Shown here: piece by piece, positions 7,972 through 15,137 of the stretch
Numbering within the stretch: position 1 is the first letter of the stretch
How the letters are laid out: the number at the start of each line of letters is the position of its first letter
DNA from: Bacteroidales bacterium UBA5621
GTDB lineage: Bacteria; Bacteroidota; Bacteroidia; Bacteroidales; VadinHA17
Assembly: GCA_002424525.1 (NCBI GenBank)
Contig: DIKJ01000029.1
Location: 1-15,137, forward strand
DNA: 15,137 nucleotides
Direction: 5' to 3'
Position numbers and translations under genes: made by a program
Notes under the pieces: generated by a model
The model's input: only the letters and a program-made list of their open reading frames with translations
What the model was told of the DNA's origin: nothing
Databases searched by the model: none

Positions 7972-8865
7972 ATGAAAATTGAAATTCAGGGACTCAATAA
8001 GATATACCCTAACGGCAATCATGCACTTAAAGATATAAACCTCGGGTTCGGGTACGGAATGTTCGGACTTCTTGGACCCAATGGTGCCGGAAAGTCAAGT
8101 CTTATGCGGATTATTGTGACCCTGATGAAGCCGACCTCCGGCAGGGTATTGATCGACGGAAAGGATATTCAGAAGCACAGGAAGGAATTAAGGAGTATGC
8201 TCGGATACCTGCCCCAGGATTTCAGGTTCTTCACCTCTCTTAAGACCTGGGAATTCCTTGATTATTCCGGAGCACTCAGCGGCCTCAGGAACAGAAAAGA
8301 GAGGCTGGCGGAGGTGGACAGGCTTCTCGACCAGGTGGGCCTTCTGGAGGTTCGCGACAGACAGGCCAACAGACTGTCGGGGGGCATGAAACGAAGGCTC
8401 GGTATCGCCCAGGCACTAATCGGCAATCCCCGGATCATCGTAGTTGATGAACCTACCACAGGACTCGATCCCGATGAAAGAATACGATTCAGGAACATAC
8501 TCTCCCAGCTTAGCCGCCAGGACGTAATAATAATTCTGTCGACTCATATAGTGGGAGATATTTCTTCAACATGCCAGGGGATGGCATTACTGAACAAAGG
8601 TGACCTGGTCTTTTCCGGCTCACCCGAAAATCTCGTCAGACAGGCAGAAGGGCATGTTTTCAGGCTTCACCTTACTCCATACGAATATGAAAAGGTTAAG
8701 GAACAATACAATGTGATATCCACAATCCCGGTGGAAACCGGATGGGAAGTGCAGATAGTCTCGGACGATCCTCCCGTATATGACGCATCAGCCATTGTTC
8801 CGAATATCGAGCACGCATACGTGTACTATATGGAGCATAAGCTCCGGACATCGCTGATTGACTAG
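7972..8865 (+). CDS. ABC transporter ATP-binding protein (ABC-2 exporter type)
   Basis: This is the cytoplasmic ATPase of an ABC-2 type exporter, 297 residues. The Walker A motif GPNGAGKS is at 35-42, the Q-loop Gln at 82 (YLPQDF), the signature LSGGMKRR at 135-142, Walker B IIVVDEP with catalytic Glu160, the D-loop TGLDP at 163-167, and the switch His192 in STHIV. Residues about 215-297 form an extra C-terminal domain as in drug and lipid exporters of this class. All catalytic residues are present. The permease gene begins 14 bases after the stop, so the two proteins almost certainly form one complex. The cargo cannot be read from the ATPase. A transcription start is proposed just upstream (7922-7949). 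Confidence 0.96.
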   Translation: MKIEIQGLNKIYPNGNHALKDINLGFGYGMFGLLGPNGAGKSSLMRIIVTLMKPTSGRVLIDGKDIQKHRKELRSMLGYLPQDFRFFTSLKTWEFLDYSGALSGLRNRKERLAEVDRLLDQVGLLEVRDRQANRLSGGMKRRLGIAQALIGNPRIIVVDEPTTGLDPDERIRFRNILSQLSRQDVIIILSTHIVGDISSTCQGMALLNKGDLVFSGSPENLVRQAEGHVFRLHLTPYEYEKVKEQYNVISTIPVETGWEVQIVSDDPPVYDASAIVPNIEHAYVYYMEHKLRTSLID

Positions 8866-8869
8866 AAAC

Positions 8870-8874
8870 GGGAG
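8870..8874 (+). promoter_or_regulatory. Shine-Dalgarno-like GGGAG before the large permease gene
   Basis: GGGAG stands 5 bases before the ATG at 8880, within the 14-base gap after the ATPase stop. Most Bacteroidota genes lack a strong Shine-Dalgarno sequence, so this supports the chosen start but could be coincidental. Confidence 0.35.
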
Positions 8875-8879
8875 AACCA

Positions 8880-11800
8880 ATGGACTTTCTGCAAAATATT
8901 GGAATTGTAGCCAGGTATGAAGCCAAAACTCTTAGAAGAAGCTGGTTTTTCAGGCTCTTTGCCGTGGGCGCCCTGTTCATATTCACTATTTTAAATATCG
9001 GACTTTTTTCACCTGTCGGTGATGAATCATGGGAAATGATCTCAATACCCTCGGCGGTACCCCTTGTAAACCTTTATCTGCTTAACATAGCGCAGGCCCT
9101 TGTGGTAATCTTTCTTGCGGCAGATTTTCTGAAAAAGCTTGATACAAATGAGGTACTCTATACCAGGTCGATATCAAACTTTGAGTATGTAACGGGAAAA
9201 ACATGGGGCATCCTCCGGCTTTTCCTCGGACTCGACCTTCTGATACTGGGTATCGGCCTGCTGATGAATATTATCTCCAGAAATATGTCGGTCAACATCA
9301 TGGCATATCTGTGGTACCTCATTATTATTTGCGTTCCCACCATCATCTTCAGTCTTGGGCTTGCTTACATGCTTATGTCCGTCATCAGGAACCAGGCTAT
9401 CACTTTCATGCTCCTGCTGGGGTATGCGGCGCTCAATATGTTCTACCTGTATCACCGTGCAGGATCCCTGTTTGACTACATGGCATTCGGATTACCGGTT
9501 TTCAAATCGGGAGTGATTGGCTTTGACAACCCCGGAATGCTGGTCAGCCAGCGGCTTCTCTATTTCAGCCTGGGCTTAGCCCTTGTTATGGCGACAATTC
9601 TGCTTTTCAAACGGTTGCCGCAGTCGAGATTCCAGAGGGGCCTTACCATTGTCCTCCTGGTGGTTTTCACTGTCTCTTCAGCGCTTTGCGCAACAGATGT
9701 TTATTCCAACTATAAAAAGAAGATCAACGACAAGAACCTGGTGCTGGAGACCAACAGGCAGTACGAGAACAGGAATTTTGTGAGTATAACTGAGGCCGAT
9801 ATTGAATTATCGCATAAAGGCCTGACCCTTGAAGCTTCCGCATCACTCAGAATCATAAACGATAACAGGGAGGAGATCGACACCTGGCTGTTTTCACTTA
9901 ATCCCTCCCTCTCTGTATCGCGTATCACATCGGGTGGCAGTGATCTTTCTTTCAAAAGGGTGAATCACGTTATCGAGGCTGATCCCGGAAAGACTCTTCT
10001 TCCCGGTCATTCCGACTCGCTCAAAATTTTTTACTCGGGAACTATAAACGAATCATTCTGCTTTCCTGACTATACAGATAATGTAAAAGATAATCCATAC
10101 AGGATCGACATGCTGAATGTCAGCAAAAGGCAGGCATTCCTTACCGAAAAGTATGTCCTTCTTACTCCCGAGGCCCACTGGTATCCTGTATCAGGACTAA
10201 ATTATTATCCGTCCAATCCGGCAAGGATCAAGATAGATTTTATAGATTTCACCCTTAAGGTAAAAACATCCGGTAATCTCACAGCCGTCTCACAGGGGAA
10301 CAGAGTTACAGAGAACGGATATTATCGCTTCAAACCCGGATCTCCTCTTACCGGTCTTACCCTGGCTATCGGCAACTATCTGAGCGACAGCATTATGGTA
10401 GATTCCGTGGAATATATAAGTTATTACTTCCCCGGCAATGACTATTATAAAAAGGATCTTGCCGGACTGAAGGATACTTTATCATTGCTTGTTTCAGGAA
10501 TAATGAGGGAGCTTGAGACCAATTTCTCCACAAAGTATCCGTTCAGCACCCTCACCCTGCTCGAGGTGCCGGTACAATTCTACTCGTACCCGAGAAATAA
10601 CACCCAGACCAGGGCGGAAGTACAGCCTTCAATGGTTCTGGTTCCGGAAAAGTTGTCGACCCTGCGGAATGCAGGGTTTGCCAAACAGTTTACCCGGCAG
10701 AAAAGGAGGATGGCCAGAAACAACCAGATCATTACAGATAAGGAATTGCAGGTAAGGTTGTTCAACGATTTCATCAGAAATACCTTCATAAGCGGGGAGA
10801 ACTTCAGGTTTGTGAACGGGGTGGCGCACAACGAACCGGTCCGCTACCGTCTCGGGCCAAGTTTCTATTTCTTCAAGAATAATTTCTATTCATCGGAGTA
10901 CCCTGTTATTAATGCTGTTTTCGAATCTCATCTTCAGAAAGTCGAAATCCCAGGAAGGGCACCGGGGATGACTCCGGTATTCGGAGGGCTCTCCGACAAC
11001 GACAAGGCAAATCTTATTCTGAAAGAATACAGCTTCAGGGAGCTGCTTGCGAAAAATCCCGGCGGGGATACGATAAGGACGATCCTGGCAGTCAAGGGAG
11101 ACTATCTCTTCAACCTGTTCAGGGCAAAAGCCGGAATTGATGAGTTTAAGGAGTGGTTCCTGAAATATATTGATGATAACAAATTCCGGAGGGTGGATAT
11201 CCTTCAGATGAATGCCGATATGGAACAAAAGTTCGGTTTCGGGTTTTATCCTTATCTGTCGGACTGGTTCAACGGGAAAGAACTGGCAGGGTTCCTTTTC
11301 ACCAATCTTCAGGCGACGGAAATAATATCGGGCGACAGATCGAGGTACCTGGTCTCTTTTACAGTGTCAAACCCCGAACCTGTTCCGGGGCTCTTCAATG
11401 TATCATTCCGTACGGGGGCAGGTCCGGGAGGCATGGGCCCGGGCGGCCGGCAGGTGATCATGACGGAAATGCAGGGATCACGCGGAGGAGGCTTCAGTAT
11501 CTCGATGCAGGGCCGGGGCATGGAAGCTTCCGACATATCAAGGATCGTGTTCCTGGGACCTGAAGAATCCAGAAGAATAAATATCGTCCTCGATGCACAG
11601 CCCAGGGCTTTGCTTATTAATACAATATTATCCCGGAACATACCGGGAGAGATAAGCTTACCCGTCGGGGATATTCCCAGATCGAGGGAGAGAATCAGGG
11701 AGGTCAGGGAAGAAGAGATCCTTCCTCTCATTCCGGAGATTTCCGATCCATCCGAAATCATTGTTGATAACGAGGACCCCGGATTCACAGCCAGCAGACA

Positions 11801-12353
11801 GGTCATGGAAAGCCCTCTCAAGAGATTGCTGGGCGTTCAGGACAGGAACGAACAGACATATCAGCAGATCAGGATGATGAATGCGCCCGAATACTGGCAA
11901 CCTGTTGTCCAGTCAGCATATTATGGCAAGTATATAAGATCCGCAGTCTATACCCGCGGAGGCAGCGGCGACAGGAAAGTCTCATGGAATGCTGTCATCG
12001 ACAAGCCCGGATATTACGATATCTATACATACACTGGCAAGTCAGGTGACAGGATGATGATCAGGACAGGCAGGGCCGGAGGCGGAGGAGGCCCGCAGGG
12101 GGCACCACCGGCTCCCCCTCCCCCCGGAGGTCAGGGATCACAGGGAGATTCACCCTACAAGGATATGCGTTTCCTTATTTATCACGATGAAGGAGTTGAG
12201 GAGATAACCCTCGACTATGAGAATGCTGAAGGAGGCTGGAATAACCTTGGAAGATATTACCTGTCACCCGACAGCGTGAAAGTGGAGCTGTCAAACCTGT
12301 CGACGGGACGGATTGTGATTGGAGATGCCGTGAAGTGGGTACTGCAGGAGTGA
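8880..12353 (+). CDS. ABC-2 permease fused to zinc-less M1 peptidase-like and golvesin-like domains
   Basis: This 1157-residue protein is the membrane partner of the upstream ATPase. About seven hydrophobic segments are visible (near 22-42, 58-84, 110-132, 140-168, 172-191, 224-243, 254-272). With a cytoplasmic N-terminus, an odd count puts everything after residue 275 in the periplasm. Residues about 300-510 look like the M1 aminopeptidase N-terminal beta-domain. Residues about 515-810 resemble the M1 catalytic domain and its tail (YPFSTLTLLEVP at 553-564, AVKGDYLFNLFR at 737-748, FYPYLSDWF at 789-797). No HExxH zinc motif occurs anywhere, so peptidase activity is not expected. A Gly/Met-rich stretch lies at 846-881. 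The end, from about 960 (IIVDNEDPGF) to 1157, resembles the golvesin C-terminal domain, with GWNNLGRYYL and IVIGDAVKWV; a Gly/Pro-rich loop at 1064-1092 interrupts it. Permease assignment is strong; M1 and golvesin calls are by motif memory. Cargo is unknown. Confidence 0.85.
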   Translation: MDFLQNIGIVARYEAKTLRRSWFFRLFAVGALFIFTILNIGLFSPVGDESWEMISIPSAVPLVNLYLLNIAQALVVIFLAADFLKKLDTNEVLYTRSISNFEYVTGKTWGILRLFLGLDLLILGIGLLMNIISRNMSVNIMAYLWYLIIICVPTIIFSLGLAYMLMSVIRNQAITFMLLLGYAALNMFYLYHRAGSLFDYMAFGLPVFKSGVIGFDNPGMLVSQRLLYFSLGLALVMATILLFKRLPQSRFQRGLTIVLLVVFTVSSALCATDVYSNYKKKINDKNLVLETNRQYENRNFVSITEADIELSHKGLTLEASASLRIINDNREEIDTWLFSLNPSLSVSRITSGGSDLSFKRVNHVIEADPGKTLLPGHSDSLKIFYSGTINESFCFPDYTDNVKDNPYRIDMLNVSKRQAFLTEKYVLLTPEAHWYPVSGLNYYPSNPARIKIDFIDFTLKVKTSGNLTAVSQGNRVTENGYYRFKPGSPLTGLTLAIGNYLSDSIMVDSVEYISYYFPGNDYYKKDLAGLKDTLSLLVSGIMRELETNFSTKYPFSTLTLLEVPVQFYSYPRNNTQTRAEVQPSMVLVPEKLSTLRNAGFAKQFTRQKRRMARNNQIITDKELQVRLFNDFIRNTFISGENFRFVNGVAHNEPVRYRLGPSFYFFKNNFYSSEYPVINAVFESHLQKVEIPGRAPGMTPVFGGLSDNDKANLILKEYSFRELLAKNPGGDTIRTILAVKGDYLFNLFRAKAGIDEFKEWFLKYIDDNKFRRVDILQMNADMEQKFGFGFYPYLSDWFNGKELAGFLFTNLQATEIISGDRSRYLVSFTVSNPEPVPGLFNVSFRTGAGPGGMGPGGRQVIMTEMQGSRGGGFSISMQGRGMEASDISRIVFLGPEESRRINIVLDAQPRALLINTILSRNIPGEISLPVGDIPRSRERIREVREEEILPLIPEISDPSEIIVDNEDPGFTASRQVMESPLKRLLGVQDRNEQTYQQIRMMNAPEYWQPVVQSAYYGKYIRSAVYTRGGSGDRKVSWNAVIDKPGYYDIYTYTGKSGDRMMIRTGRAGGGGGPQGAPPAPPPPGGQGSQGDSPYKDMRFLIYHDEGVEEITLDYENAEGGWNNLGRYYLSPDSVKVELSNLSTGRIVIGDAVKWVLQE

Positions 12354-12354
12354 T

Positions 12355-12394
12355 GGCAGGGGGCAGGGAGCGGGGAGCGGGGAGCGGAGAGCGG
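12355..12394 (+). repeat. G-rich 7-base tandem repeat with G-quadruplex pattern
   Basis: Directly after the permease stop come 5.7 tandem 7-base units: two of GGCAGGG, two of AGCGGGG, one AGCGGAG and a partial AGCGG. Within them, 12359-12382 has four G-runs (5, 3, 4, 4) with loops of 2, 3 and 3 bases, a canonical G-quadruplex pattern on the coding strand. Its composition differs sharply from both flanks. Similar G-rich 7-mers are, as I recall, scattered between genes in some Bacteroidota genomes. It sits about 15 bases before the TolC-like start and could affect its translation or mark the operon boundary. Confidence 0.85.
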
Positions 12395-12408
12395 TATAAA
12401 GACAAAAT

Positions 12409-13914
12409 ATGGAATCTAGTAATAAGAAAATGGAAAAGTTAATTTACAAAAGGATCAGAAATCTGTTGGCAGTAGCTGTTATTGTGATATTCAATCTGCC
12501 AGTTTCATATTCGCAGGGTGGATTGACCCTCGGTCAGGCGATGGACATCGCTGAATCGAACAGCCCCTCGATGAAAAGGACCAGACTCAGCCTGATAAGA
12601 AGCCAGGAGAATCTGAATGCACAGAATGCCGCCCTGAAATCGAGCTTCTCGCTTACACTCAACCCTATCGGCTACAACCAGAACAGAGCCTTCAACGACC
12701 TGATCTCCAAATGGAACTCCACAAGAACCACCGAGAGCTACGGCCTGTTCACAGTTTCACAGCCGATTGTTTTCACCGATGCCAGGCTCTCCCTGATTAA
12801 CAGGTTTGGATACAAGGACTCATACAGCGAATATACTGACCAGACAACAAAAGGATTCAGCAACAATCTTTCGCTCAGCCTCGATCAGCCGCTGTTCACC
12901 TATAACCGTACCAAACTGCAGCTGAAACAGCTCCAGCTGGCTCTTGAGAATTCACAGCTTAACTACGCCATTCAGCTTTTAGCTCTCGAAAGGCAGGTTG
13001 CACAGGCATTCTATTATGTTTATCAGCAGCAGCAGAGTCTTGAGATTTCCAACCAGGCATTCCTTAACATGCAGCAGAGCTATGAGATTATCAGGATCAA
13101 GGTTGATGCCGGCATTTCAGCCCGTGAGGAGATGTTCCAGGCCGAACTTAACCTTGCCACCACTAAATCTGATTTTGAGAATCAGCAGGTCTCTCTCGAA
13201 AATGCCAGGGACGACTTTAAGATCCTGATAGGAATGAGCCTTTATGATGATTTTATTGTACTGCCCGACATCAGTGTCGATACAGTTAAGGTGGATATCT
13301 CATTTGCCATCGATCAGGGATTGAAAAACAGGATGGAACTGAGGCAAAGGGAGATATCTATCGAGACATCCGAATTCGAACTGATCCAGACCAAAGCCCT
13401 GAACGAATTCCGGGGATCGCTCGGACTTTCCATCGGCCTGTTTGGCGATAATGAAAAATTTGTAAACGTATATGCAAACCCCACTGATAACGAAAATATT
13501 TCCTTATCCCTTACAATACCCCTCTGGGACTGGGGCGAAAGAAAATCGCGTATCAGGGCAACGGAAGCATCCATCGAGATGGCAAATATCACGTTCGAAG
13601 AAGAACAAAGCAACATAATACTTTCTGTAAGAAAAGTTTACAGGAACCTCCTGAACCTTCAGAACCAGATAGAGATTGCCCGGCAGTCGGTTATTAACGC
13701 ACAACTGACCTATGATCTCAACCTTGAGAAATACAGGAACGGGGACCTGACCGGAATGGACCTTAATATTTACCAGAACCAGCTTTCAGAACGACAGCTT
13801 TCATTCACCAACTCGCTCATTTCGTATAAGCTCGAACTGCTTAACCTTAAGATCCAGACTCTTTACGATTTTGAGAAAAAAGAGGCCATCTCACCGGTGA
13901 TGAGCATTAATTAA
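12409..13914 (+). CDS. TolC-family outer-membrane efflux protein
   Basis: This is the outer-membrane channel of a tripartite efflux pump, 501 residues from this start. A signal peptide ends near residue 36 (FNLPVSYSQ at 28-36), followed by the typical mature start GLTLGQAMDIAESNSPSM. Two outer-membrane efflux protein repeats follow, about 40-270 and 305-490. Each holds long helices with heptad character: near 190-275 (QQQQSLEISNQAF region) and near 395-490 (NLQNQIEIARQSVINAQ region). The second begins after the strand SLSLTIPLWDWGERKSR, typical of TolC repeats. An ATG at codon 8 gives a more usual signal-peptide start (MEKLIYKR) and may be the true one. The adaptor gene follows after 24 bases. 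It might also serve the upstream ABC exporter, but that is speculation. Confidence 0.93.
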   Translation: MESSNKKMEKLIYKRIRNLLAVAVIVIFNLPVSYSQGGLTLGQAMDIAESNSPSMKRTRLSLIRSQENLNAQNAALKSSFSLTLNPIGYNQNRAFNDLISKWNSTRTTESYGLFTVSQPIVFTDARLSLINRFGYKDSYSEYTDQTTKGFSNNLSLSLDQPLFTYNRTKLQLKQLQLALENSQLNYAIQLLALERQVAQAFYYVYQQQQSLEISNQAFLNMQQSYEIIRIKVDAGISAREEMFQAELNLATTKSDFENQQVSLENARDDFKILIGMSLYDDFIVLPDISVDTVKVDISFAIDQGLKNRMELRQREISIETSEFELIQTKALNEFRGSLGLSIGLFGDNEKFVNVYANPTDNENISLSLTIPLWDWGERKSRIRATEASIEMANITFEEEQSNIILSVRKVYRNLLNLQNQIEIARQSVINAQLTYDLNLEKYRNGDLTGMDLNIYQNQLSERQLSFTNSLISYKLELLNLKIQTLYDFEKKEAISPVMSIN

Positions 13915-13938
13915 AAGAAATCAATAAATCAAGACAGA

Positions 13939-14991
13939 ATGAAAAAGATCCTAATCCTGTTTGTATCGGCAATAATCGCTTTTACAGGTTGCAGAAACCG
14001 CGACCAGAATCTTGCTGCCGATGTTGAGATACCTGTTACAGTCGAAGATATCAGGCTGAAGCCGATCGAGGAATTCATTAATACCACTGGCACGGCTTTC
14101 CCAAAAGGCGAAACGGAGCTCAGATCGATGATAACCGCAAACTATTTCCTTGAAAAGAATCCGCGTACCGGACGGTTATGGCAGATGGGTGACAGGATCA
14201 GCGCCGGTGCCCTGATCGCAAGGCTCGAAGACCGGGAATATGTTAATTCCGTCAAGCTCGAAACCAATGAGCTTAACCTCGAGCTGACCGAAAGTGAACT
14301 GAGAAAGCAGGAATCCCTTTATGAGAAAGGGGGTGTTACCCTGAAGGAGCTTAAGACGGCCAGTATTAATTATGCAAATGCGAAGACAAACGTCGAGACC
14401 GCAAGGCTCCAGATGGAAAAGACACGCATTGTCGCTCCTATTGACGGGATAATAGTCGATCTGCCATATTACACTCAGGGAATACTGGTGGAGACTGGTT
14501 CCGTGATAGCAAAAATCATGGACTACCAGACCATGTATATGGATATACAGCTTCCTGAGAAATATATTTCAGGCATAAAGCCCGGTCTTGAGGTTAAGCT
14601 TACAAACTATACCCTCCCGTTCGATACCATTATTGGAAGACTCACACAGGTAAGCCCCGCAATCAATGCTGATACCAGAACATTCAAGGGGAGTATATCA
14701 ATCAACAACCCGGAATTGCTCCTGCGTCCGGGAATGTTCGTAAAAGCCGATATAGTTACCAGCCGGAAGGATTCGGTGATAGTGATCCCAAAAAGCATCA
14801 TCCTTTCGCGGCAGAGAGGCAAGACTCTTTTCGTCGCCGACAGGGGAATCGCCGTCGAGAGAATAATTGAGACAGGACTTGAGAACCTCACCGAGACTGA
14901 AGTCATCCGAGGGCTTGAGAAGAATGAGCGCATAATAACCAGCGGCTTCGAGACCCTCAGCAACAGGACCAGGATAAAAATCGTTAAGTAA
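13939..14991 (+). CDS. RND efflux periplasmic adaptor (membrane fusion protein), lipoprotein
   Basis: This is the periplasmic adaptor that bridges an RND pump and the TolC channel, 350 residues. The N-terminus is a lipoprotein signal with Cys18 in AFTGC, so the protein is lipid-anchored; Phe at -3 is less usual than Leu. The lipoyl/barrel-sandwich halves are seen around 80-98 (GRLWQMGDRISAGALIARL) and 163-190 (RIVAPIDGIIVD). They flank a short helical hairpin at about 102-160. The beta-barrel follows at about 198-275, with LLRPGMFVKADI, and the membrane-proximal domain runs to the end (IPKSIIL at 283-289, GLEKNERIITSG at 325-336). Length and order are normal. The RND pump gene starts 5 bases after the stop. 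Cargo cannot be told from this protein. Confidence 0.94.
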   Translation: MKKILILFVSAIIAFTGCRNRDQNLAADVEIPVTVEDIRLKPIEEFINTTGTAFPKGETELRSMITANYFLEKNPRTGRLWQMGDRISAGALIARLEDREYVNSVKLETNELNLELTESELRKQESLYEKGGVTLKELKTASINYANAKTNVETARLQMEKTRIVAPIDGIIVDLPYYTQGILVETGSVIAKIMDYQTMYMDIQLPEKYISGIKPGLEVKLTNYTLPFDTIIGRLTQVSPAINADTRTFKGSISINNPELLLRPGMFVKADIVTSRKDSVIVIPKSIILSRQRGKTLFVADRGIAVERIIETGLENLTETEVIRGLEKNERIITSGFETLSNRTRIKIVK

Positions 14992-14996
14992 CCGAC

Positions 14997-15137
14997 ATGA
15001 ACAGGATTGCCCGATTTGCTGTTGATTACCCTGTTACGGTGCTGATGCTGATGCTGGGTATTGTGCTTCTTGGCTTCATCTCTTTCGGTAAACTCGGGAC
15101 CGACCTCTTCCCCGATCTCAATAATCCAAAGATATAT
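14997..15137 (+). CDS. RND efflux permease, 5' end only
   Basis: Only the first 47 codons are inside the window; a complete protein of this family is over 1000 residues. They read as the N-terminus of an AcrB/HAE1-type inner-membrane proton-driven pump: a cytoplasmic start MNRIARFAVDYPV, the first membrane helix at about 13-31, and the conserved start of the periplasmic porter domain, LGTDLFPDLNNPKI (33-46). The ATG is 5 bases after the adaptor stop, so it is the third gene of the operon after the TolC-like protein and the adaptor. Heavy-metal (CzcA) versus drug-type subfamily cannot be decided from this fragment. Confidence 0.9.
   Translation, partial: MNRIARFAVDYPVTVLMLMLGIVLLGFISFGKLGTDLFPDLNNPKIY

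Noticed and set aside
8832..8845. GGAGC-ATAA-GCTCC hairpin near the end of the ATPase gene
   Set aside because: It lies inside coding sequence with a 5-bp stem and no T-tract, and the next gene follows at once; most likely chance.
11309..11821. 170-codon open frame antisense to the large permease gene
   Set aside because: Low-complexity product, no recognisable domain, entirely inside a well-supported gene on the other strand.
12175..12405. Minus-strand open frame covering the G-rich repeat
   Set aside because: Its sequence is the reverse reading of the repeat and the permease end; no start context or family match.

Overview
The window looks like chromosomal core-plus-transport DNA from a member of the Bacteroidota, probably Bacteroidales or a close relative. 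Three things point there: the LpxC-FabZ fusion gene, typical of that phylum; candidate promoters of the form TTTG/GTTG-N17-19-TAnnTTTG; and a run of Bacteroidota-style families (MuiA-like DUF4139 protein, clostridial/Bacteroidota-type nitronate monooxygenase, ABC permease carrying a periplasmic M1-like domain). The organism is Gram-negative, because it makes lipid A and has outer-membrane efflux components. No rRNA, tRNA, CRISPR array, insertion sequence or phage gene was seen.

Layout. (1) Positions 1-983, minus strand: a nitronate monooxygenase-type FMN enzyme that runs off the left edge, with a good promoter candidate at 1000-1029. (2) Positions 1153-3159, plus strand: a secreted DUF4140/DUF4139 (MuiA-like) protein followed closely by a YccF-type inner-membrane protein with two internal repeats. 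(3) Positions 3166-7770, minus strand: a four-gene cluster transcribed as HD-domain phosphohydrolase, lpxD, lpxC-fabZ, lpxA. It supplies three early steps of lipid A synthesis and the FabZ dehydratase that competes for the same 3-hydroxyacyl-ACP pool. (4) Positions 7972-12353, plus strand: a two-gene ABC exporter, an ATPase and an 1157-residue permease. After its membrane part the permease carries a long periplasmic region that resembles an M1 aminopeptidase without its zinc site and ends in a golvesin-like domain. (5) Positions 12355-12394: a G-rich 7-base tandem repeat with a canonical G-quadruplex pattern. (6) Positions 12409 to the right edge, plus strand: a tripartite RND efflux operon (TolC-like outer-membrane factor, lipoprotein adaptor, and the first 47 codons of the RND pump).

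How they may work together: blocks 3 to 6 all concern the cell envelope. The lpx cluster makes lipid A, the RND operon exports small molecules or ions across both membranes, and the ABC/M1-like/golvesin system couples a cytoplasmic ATPase to a large periplasmic module of unknown job. The least explained item is that permease: a transporter fused to a dead-looking peptidase scaffold and a binding-type domain. Everything else belongs to recognisable families in ordinary arrangements. I found no evidence of a defence system or a mobile element.
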